Source of the DNA: Lasiosphaeria ovina
Lineage: Eukaryota > Ascomycota > Sordariomycetes > Sordariales > Lasiosphaeriaceae
Direction: 5' to 3'
Assembly: GCA_033439765.1 (NCBI GenBank)
Contig: JAULSN010000002.1
Coordinates: forward strand, 1,550,001 to 1,614,000
DNA: 64,000 nt
The notes below the pieces were generated by a model, which saw only the letters and a program-made list of their open reading frames with translations, was not told where the DNA came from and ran no database searches. Of this stretch, positions 57,212 to 64,000 are shown piece after piece (position 1 is the stretch's first letter; each line of letters begins with the position of its first letter). A program made the position numbers and the translations under genes.

Positions 57212-60098
57212 TCAGTGGACATTCGGGCTTGCTTTGGCTCGTACTTGTATCAGCATGACTTTCGATGACAGCGTGCGCACATCATCTTTCCCATGCAGTT
57301 GCTCTCGCAAGCCTACCACCTCTTCCATCAACTTGGTTGCATCCTGGTAGTTTCCGTTGTGCTCTAACGTTTGGACCAGGTGCTCCATGGAGTCGATAGT
57401 ATCTTCGTCGGCCAAGCCATAGACCCGCTTCCTCGTCTCTATTATTTCGGTGTGAATACCCACAGCCTCGTCGAGCCTCAACTGCTTGGAATAAGCGAAT
57501 GCCTGCAGCTCCATGATATCTAGAGTGGACCGGCATTCCCGACCGCATTCCTTTGTCTGAATATGTGCAAGCCGCTTTGCCGCATCCGCCATGTCTTGCC
57601 ATCGCTCTTGGGATCGAAAAATGGTTATCAACGTTTGTATAATGTTTGAAATACTGAACGCTGCCGGTCCCGCAACTGTTTCCGGCTTGTACAGCAGTGG
57701 GCGGCCCAGCTCTTCCGACTTCGCTGGTTGTCCTCGAGAGTGATATGTTTGAATCAGGTCATCGAGCGCGTCCAATGTGTGCGGATGATCTGCCCCCATG
57801 GTGATCTCATATCCTTGATGTATTTTGAGCCCCAAGCGCTCCGCCTCGTCCCACTGGCGTTGTTGTTTGTAGATGGAGACTAGTCGCTTCATTGTCGCCA
57901 GCTCGAGCGGACCGTTCTTTTCTCCGTATCTCTGGCCCCTCCTTCTCAGCAAGTCATCTTCCAGTTCCTTTGCCGATTCAAGCTCGCCTTGAAGTATGAG
58001 GCCGAATGCGACAGCAGACACAATTCTCATCGTGAGGGCATGACCGGGGCCAAGAAACCCCTGACATCTGCCGACAAGGCCTTCAAAAATGGCCTGAGCC
58101 TTTTCTTCATTTCCAGCCTGCCGGCACGTATACCCCAACCGTTCATTCAGGGAAATTGAAACTGGGTGATCCTCTCCCAGAGTAGAGTCAGCATTGCTGG
58201 AGGCGATAGCGTAGATCTTCTCCAAGTCAGCTAGGGTCGCGGTCCGTAGATATTCGGAGCCAAAGTCCGTGGCTATCAGCTGCATATCTGCAGGAGGCTC
58301 AAAGTTTTTGTAGACGAGCGGGCCTTTGTCTGCCTTGATGAAGCTCATCTCTCTCATAAGCTCTTCTTCGCTCCTATTGCTCCTCTGCCGCCATAACGCC
58401 GCCTCAGTGGCGTTTCTTTCCGTTCCGAAACCGAGCTGGCAGCAAACTGCGAGTTCGAATGCCGCGGCCACTTTCTCTGGGTCTGTCGGCAAGTCGGACG
58501 CTTGAGCTTGGAGCGTCTTGAAGATGTGCTCCCAAATGCGGTAATCGCCTTCCATGAATTGCCGGAAGCTTTTCGAGAGCTGGCTCCCGTTAGTGTGTGA
58601 TAACGAAAGGCTTGGAGGACGCTCTAATACCTGGAACGGCTCAACTGATCCGAGCCCCGAATCATCTTGACCTTGCGCCCGCTTTTCCCATATTTTGTAG
58701 TACTTCTCGCGCAACGGGGTAGGATCAAACGCTTTATGGTGTGGAACCCATTGCATGTAAGGGAGCCACATTTCGAATCGGCTATAGCTCGGCGCTGCGG
58801 AAACTCTGGGGGGCCTGTCAGTCTAATATAACTCGGAAACAAAAGGTGGGGTGCGCACTCCACGGTCGCGAAAGGCCGCATGATAGCTTCTAGATCCAGA
58901 CTCCTCTCGTTAGGATCATGCGCAAGGGTTGATGCGAAAAAGGTTTGAATTGACGTCTTCGTCAGCCCGTCCAATCCTGTAGAACCCTCGGTCAAATCTG
59001 TGACAGTCTGCCGCAAATCTGCATCTTGCCACGGAGATACCCCCCCAGCCTCACTCCCCCCTGAAATACCCTCGAATATTTCGGGAAACAAGAGCCAGAG
59101 ACAGAGTAGGCCGAACGAGTAAGTGTCGGCTCGTTTCGCCTCGTTTGACGAAAAGAGAACCTCCCAGCCAGTCACTTCTGGTGCGTTCCAGGGTTTTGAG
59201 GTTGGTAGATGAATCCATCTTTCGTCTGGGTCTCTCCCATCCGAAAATACAGAGTATCCAAAATCGATGATCTTCGCAGAATAGTTGTTCAAGCCCGTAT
59301 CGTCGAAGATCAGGACATTCTCAGGTTTGATGTCACCGTGAATGATCCCTGGAAAGCTCGTTAGTCTAGTGGATAGGCTGAGCTCGTTTATATGTACATA
59401 CCATGTGAGTGCATGAGGACTATTGCGGCAGCCACATGAGCGCAGAGCTGTAGCCGCGCCCCAAAGGTCAGCTCCCGCCCTGCGGTTTTCATGAACTGCC
59501 GTAAGTCGCCGTGCTGAGCTTTTTCGAATACGAGAACAGGCAATGTTGGCTGGTTCGCTGTTCCAACATCCCAGCAAATCCCAACGAGGCGCACTACTCG
59601 GCTGTGGCCCCGAATCTTGGGATGGCCCAGAATAAAAACTTCTGAAGTCAGAGCTTGGAAGGCGAAGCCCTCATCGAGTCTATCCCGCCGGATTCTCTTG
59701 AACATGTAGCTCAGCCTGAGATTCTGGAAAGATTGGCGAACGTGAGCTGTGCCGCCCATCAACACCTGATCTTGTTCGGGATCCCATAGAGTCGGGAGAA
59801 AATCAACGTCTCTCGTCTGCGCGGCCGCGAGAAAGGAGATTAGATTGCCCCTGGGTGCAGGTTCTGATGTTGCAGCGGGCGAAGCGGAAGTGTATGCTTG
59901 TCTATTCCGAATATAAAACAAGGTTTCATCCTCCGAGCGCATGGTTGCGGTCGGGGGCGTGCTAGAAGGAGGAGTATGAGTGCTGTGAGGACGAAGCGGC
60001 TGATGCTCTGCGATGGGTGCCGGTGCAGTACTCGTACTTGGCTGCTCCGCGTACGGGTTATAGTAAGCAGTGTAATAGCTATTACCGTACCAGGCCAT
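57212..60098 (-). CDS. Protein kinase fused to TPR-like repeats
   Basis: Exons 60098-59402, 59348-58859 and 58814-57212 give 929 residues. The N-terminal 80 residues are Pro/Ser/Tyr-rich. The kinase has a likely VAIK-type Lys in YMFKRIRR, an alpha-C Glu (ALTSEVF), IIHGDIKPENVLIF (HGD instead of HRD, catalytic Asp and Asn kept) formed across intron 1, and IIDFGYS (DFG kept). It is therefore probably active. After intron 2 come about 500 residues of helical pairs with TPR spacing (NEEKAQAIFEGLVG, WDEAERLGLKIHQGYE, LDEAVGIHTEIIETRKRVYG), related to the TPR arrays of fungal NLR and kinesin-light-chain-like proteins. It lies beside the NLR and may signal with it, but this is inferred. Confidence 0.9.
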
Positions 60099-61812
60099 GT
60101 TGTGACTGAGCGATGTTGATTGCAACAGAAAGACCGGCAATCACGGAAGGGATGTGTTTTGGGATATCACTTCTGCTGCCAGGACGGCAGGCGCTGCAGT
60201 GGACGTTCCTAGCGCGGATCCCCGACGTTTCGGTTTGCACCCAGACAGCAGGAATTGGGTGTCAATAGGCAACCGAGGGCATGACGAAGCAAATGTTGCC
60301 CTCCAATAGCATTGTCAGGCTCTGAACATCGGAATTTCCCGCAAGGCAGCACCAAACAACCAGAGGGGCCCGCTAAAAGCTACAAAAGACACGTCAGCAA
60401 AACCGCATCAGGCGACCACAGCCCCCCGCTGTGTAACGTTGTCTGAAAAACTTCGCCCGGCTTCGCCTACGGTTGAATTCCTTCGTCCTAGACCATCCCC
60501 TGCGTTGTCTTGCAGCGAGGGTCTGGCTACGTGAGGGCTATTTCTACTAGGCAAAGAATATATGATCGGCGACGAGCCGGACATTTCCACACTTACTTTC
60601 CGCTGCCCTCATGCCAAGATTGTAGTTGTACTCCATCAAATACATCGTCTGCTAAGCAAGATGATTCCTCAAACAGCCAAGACCATCGTGCCTACACTGC
60701 CGCCAAAACCACTAACAGCAGTGTAACCCTGCCCGCCGCCCTAGTGTATCGCCCAAGGATTGTGTAGAGTATCTCTGCTTCCAACATGATAGGCAGGCAG
60801 CAAGCTTTTCGTAGACAATCTAAGGAACAAGTGACTCTTTCTCTGTCTGGCTCTTTTTTAGTATGAGATTGGAGGTTCTTTACGGGAAAAGATACTAACG
60901 CTAGAAAGAGCACGTGGAGCAGTAATGATAAAGTATTCGCCCTGATCCTGGAAGCGCAAATATTAGGACCTGGGGGAACTGGTTTCGGCGCCCTGTGTTT
61001 TAACACTTACTTCTACTTCAAAGTTGCTGTTAAAGAGTTTCGTTAGAAGAGAGAAGAGACGCTGCTTGTCAGCGTATCGCTTAGATAAGGTTTCGGTGTT
61101 CATTTTCGCCCGCTTTGACAAGTAGAAGAAGTTGATCGTGCTAAAATGTAGAACGACGAAGAATGGTTGCAGTGGAATTCAGGAAAATTTACGAGAAGTG
61201 CTGCAACAGCGTGTTGCATTTATGCATGGCTCTCGGCGTTAGGCAGGCCTCGGTCCGAAGCCCTGCTCTACCAATTACAGCCTCCCACCCTCCACCACCT
61301 ATGCCTTATGGCAGCCAGTCTTTTCTTTATCTTTTTATCCGCTTTTGTACGTAGCGATAATTTCTCAGGCACGTGCCAGTGCGTAAAACGAGGCCGTGTC
61401 GAGTGGTTCCTTCGAACCACAACAGAACACCGAAAAACGAAGACCTCAACGACCTCCCCACGAGAACCAACCGCAACAACACTGTGATCTGAACAGCAAC
61501 GCCGCGTTTTTTTTCTTTGTTGGTCTATACTAGGCTCCATCGTTATAGAATACCCTATGATTCATATTAGGTGCGTTATCGTTTTCCGTGCCGTTTGACT
61601 TTCCTACCTCCGATTGGAGGACTGCTGACTGTGAAGTTGGCAATCTAGGCTATCGTAGTGGTTCTACTTGTGTGGTTTCTTTCCTTTACATTCCGGAGCG
61701 TTCCTCGCTCCATCTCACCATCAATAACACCTAAGCACGCTAGTAACTCTCTCACATACAAGAGCATCTCAGCAGTTTGACACCCTACTCATCATCGATA
61801 CATCGTAGAGAA
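60099..61812. other. 1.7-kb spacer
   Basis: No supported gene. Pyrimidine-rich stretches and a T run near 61506-61516 only. Confidence 0.45.
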
Positions 61813-63741
61813 CTACGAGACCTTACACAGTTTCGTATCTAGGAATCGCGATTTCCACCTTGTCTGTAGGAGGAAAACACCCGCGAAGGTAAGTGCGGTT
61901 ACAGTGACGCTTAGTACGATGTAGATCCAAATTTGGGGCACAACAACCAGATCGGTACTGCCATCGACGTTCCGCACAAGCTGAACAAGTTGTGAACTGA
62001 ATACGGTCTAGATCTCCAAAGGTCAGTACGGGATTCGGCATTTTTTCAATGTTCAGTTAGCTTACTAACCGCAATGAACGTCCCTGGGATGAATGCTGTT
62101 GCGATAAAGCTCAATGCCTTCAACGAGCTAGAATCTTGCTGGGCACGCTCCGCTGCGTGTGAGAGATACTTGTTCTCAATCTGACCCTGGATAGCTATGC
62201 CTTTAAGGATGTCGAGATTGTCACTCGCGCCCTGGTTTAGCTTCTGGATATGACGACTGTTTCGAAGCTCGAAAATCATCGAGAGCTACGAGATTATTAG
62301 CAGCGCGGACAATTAAGAATCAGGTAAAGGTACTGAGACAGTGGAATAGCAAACTAATCTCACCAAGTTTTCAACCCCCGATATGTCCCGTACCATACGA
62401 GCAATGCTACGTTTGTGATAGTGTATCTCTATTCGTATCCTTTCAATTTCCGGTAAGCAGGTGCAAGTCCGTAGTGAGATCCCGTCTTGCACTAAATCCG
62501 ACGCATGGATTTCAAGGCCCGCGATGACATCCGACCACGAATCCAGCACGGAAGAGGCTCTGAGAAGCTTTTTTTGGTGGAGTTGTAGCTTCTGGCAATC
62601 CGAGAACGTGAGAGAGTAATCATGCTTTGGGCCGTTTTCGACTCTGGAAAAGTAGGCTTTCTCACTCTGTTATGGTCAGCACACCATTTGCCACTCACTC
62701 CATCCAATTTATGCTTACCATATCATCAGTATCTTTTCGTAGCCCTTCCACATACTCCCTCCAAGTCCATAGCATCGCTGATAGGAAGATCAGATGGAGT
62801 TGCAGATGCAACTTGCTTGAGCTTTTGCCCTTCTGGGCGTGGGCCAGTAGTGACTCTTTCAGCCTTCGGCGGATGCCTTGCGACGGCTGGAGCATGACCC
62901 AAGTAGATTTAGAGTCTTGATCCACCTTTTGGTAAACGGCCGTTTGCCGCAATGACCAAGGATCGCCAGAGCCTCGGCCGTTCTTCTCAAAATATCCGAG
63001 GTTGTAGCAAAACTCTTTGTGTTAGAGTAACGGAGCTTAGTAAACGGTCTTATGAGGCGAGGGCAGTCAGACGTGGTAGCCTTACCTAAAACCCTCGGCC
63101 CGATAGAAAGCTGGCTCTTGTGAGACGCGCGTCTACGATATGTATGCCACGTCTTCGCGTCCTCGCTAAATTTTGCGCCAAATGCATGAACATAGTCAAG
63201 GAAGGGTAAGAAAACTCTCTCGGTGGTCAATATTCTGAGGAACCCGTCCCGGGTAATGAGAAATCGGCCCCAGGAGTGGCGCTGGGAGATGACGCTTTAC
63301 GCCTCAGTAAATAACTGCTCGCTTAAGGCTCTAAAAGGGTAGGGGTGGCTTACAAGATCGTGTCAGTTACGCTGGGGCTACAAGCCTACAAGACGTATCA
63401 GCTGAGTTTGATGCCGCAAAGAGTCCTATAAGGCTGAGTGCTACCGTTAATTCGCTTTCCATGGCCTCGGGACCCTCGATAGTTAGACATTCTAAAGCTA
63501 TTGTAGACAAGTGTGTTAGCGCCCGTGATATTCAATTGCAGGATCTGCAGCCCTTTTCAGGAGCTCAAATTGGGAGATAACCTCTTTTACCTTCATTTGT
63601 GCCTATCCTAAACAACTCAAAACTGTCGTTATCGGGACTAAATAGCCGCGCGGCATCCTCGACGAAGCGGTCACGATATCCCGAGATATCATCGGTTGGC
63701 GACGTTGGGTTTTCGGTCACGTAAGAGAAGTAAGCCTCCAT
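61813..63741 (-). CDS. CorA-like Mg2+ transporter-type membrane protein
   Basis: Seven exons (63741-63591, 63497-63382, 63281-63086, 63014-62719, 62666-62364, 62285-62070, 61980-61813) give 481 residues. The junction of exons 2 and 3 is the least certain. Phase fits at every other one. The 5' part reads HSWGRFLITRDGFLRILTTE and CYNLGYFEKNGRGSGDPWSLRQTAVYQ, typical of fungal CorA-like proteins. Then come long helices (HIQKLNQGASDNLDIL, LSFIATAFIPGTFIA), and the final exon supplies the last membrane span (IWIYIVLSVTVTALTFAGVFL). The YGMN-type signature of true CorA channels is not present, so transport of Mg2+ is uncertain. Confidence 0.75.
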
Positions 63742-64000
63742 TATACGATGGGCAGGAGCCGCGGAAAGATGGATGGTTGAGTGAGATATGGGCTGGTTGT
63801 GATTAACTCGGTTGTCGTGTCGATTACAGATTATCTTGTCCGCCGTGAAAAGAAGCGGCCGCCAGCTTGTCTATCTATGAGTCACGCTTGTGGCTCAAGC
63901 TTCGAGCCTCATTCTACCTTGGAATGCATGCATCAAAGGACACGTGGACGGAGGAAATTTGCCTAGCACCAATTACCTTCGCACGGCCAGACAGCCCAAA
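63742..64000. other. Right end of window
   Basis: Upstream region of the CorA-like gene, no gene seen. Confidence 0.5.

Overview
The window looks like a piece of nuclear chromosome from a filamentous ascomycete (Pezizomycotina, probably Sordariomycetes). The reasons are short GT-AG introns of about 42-120 nt with CTAAC- or CTGAC-like branch sites, GC-rich exons separated by AT-rich spacers, and families typical of these fungi: HET-domain proteins, a PNP-NACHT-ankyrin receptor, a fungal STAND N-terminal domain, a CorA-like membrane protein, an OrsD-like zinc finger, a 2EXR/F-box-like protein and the tail of a fungal LINE. Species cannot be fixed from the sequence alone.

Layout, left to right. 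1-961 has no supported gene. 962-5872 (+) is a nine-exon gene for a 1438-residue protein with a zinc finger, a GTPase-like P-loop region, a RING-like finger and a patatin lipase. 5873-12000 is gene-poor and repeat-rich. It holds a small broken transmembrane/coiled-coil ORF, two LTR-like stretches and the decayed tail of a HET gene. 12013-14956 is a large membrane-protein gene interrupted by a roughly 220-bp insertion flanked by a 6-bp duplication. 15670-17484 is a second HET gene, with two frameshifts. 17993-20126 and 21743-23072 (both -) are intact multi-exon genes of unknown family. 23830-24592 is a LINE RNase H remnant. 26498-32301 carries an F-box-like gene, a Cys-rich protein with a tetrapeptide-like tail, and an intronless 906-residue protein that looks bacterial. 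33829-38936 has a BTB protein, a doubtful small membrane ORF and an ankyrin protein with a STAND-type N-terminus. 39024-45039 has a ferric reductase, a medium-chain reductase and a divergently transcribed zinc-finger regulator. 45624-46928 is an amidoligase-like gene. 49231-49623 is a small unknown gene. 50600-54452 (-) is a PNP-NACHT-ankyrin receptor, frameshifted and with stop codons in its last repeats. 55717-57128 is a decayed unknown gene with a C-terminal membrane segment. 57212-60098 is a protein kinase fused to TPR-like repeats, and 61813-63741 is a CorA-like transporter-type gene.

The theme is an accessory region of self/non-self recognition or stress-response genes (HET x2, NLR, STAND-like ankyrin protein, patatin/GTPase/RING, BTB, kinase-TPR). 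Several are broken by frameshifts, insertions or CAG-to-TAG changes, and the repeat-rich gaps are consistent with transposon activity and possibly repeat-induced point mutation. Two GC-AG introns are supported by reading frame. Exon coordinates quoted as joined were checked for phase, and the joined exons of the intact genes give lengths divisible by three.
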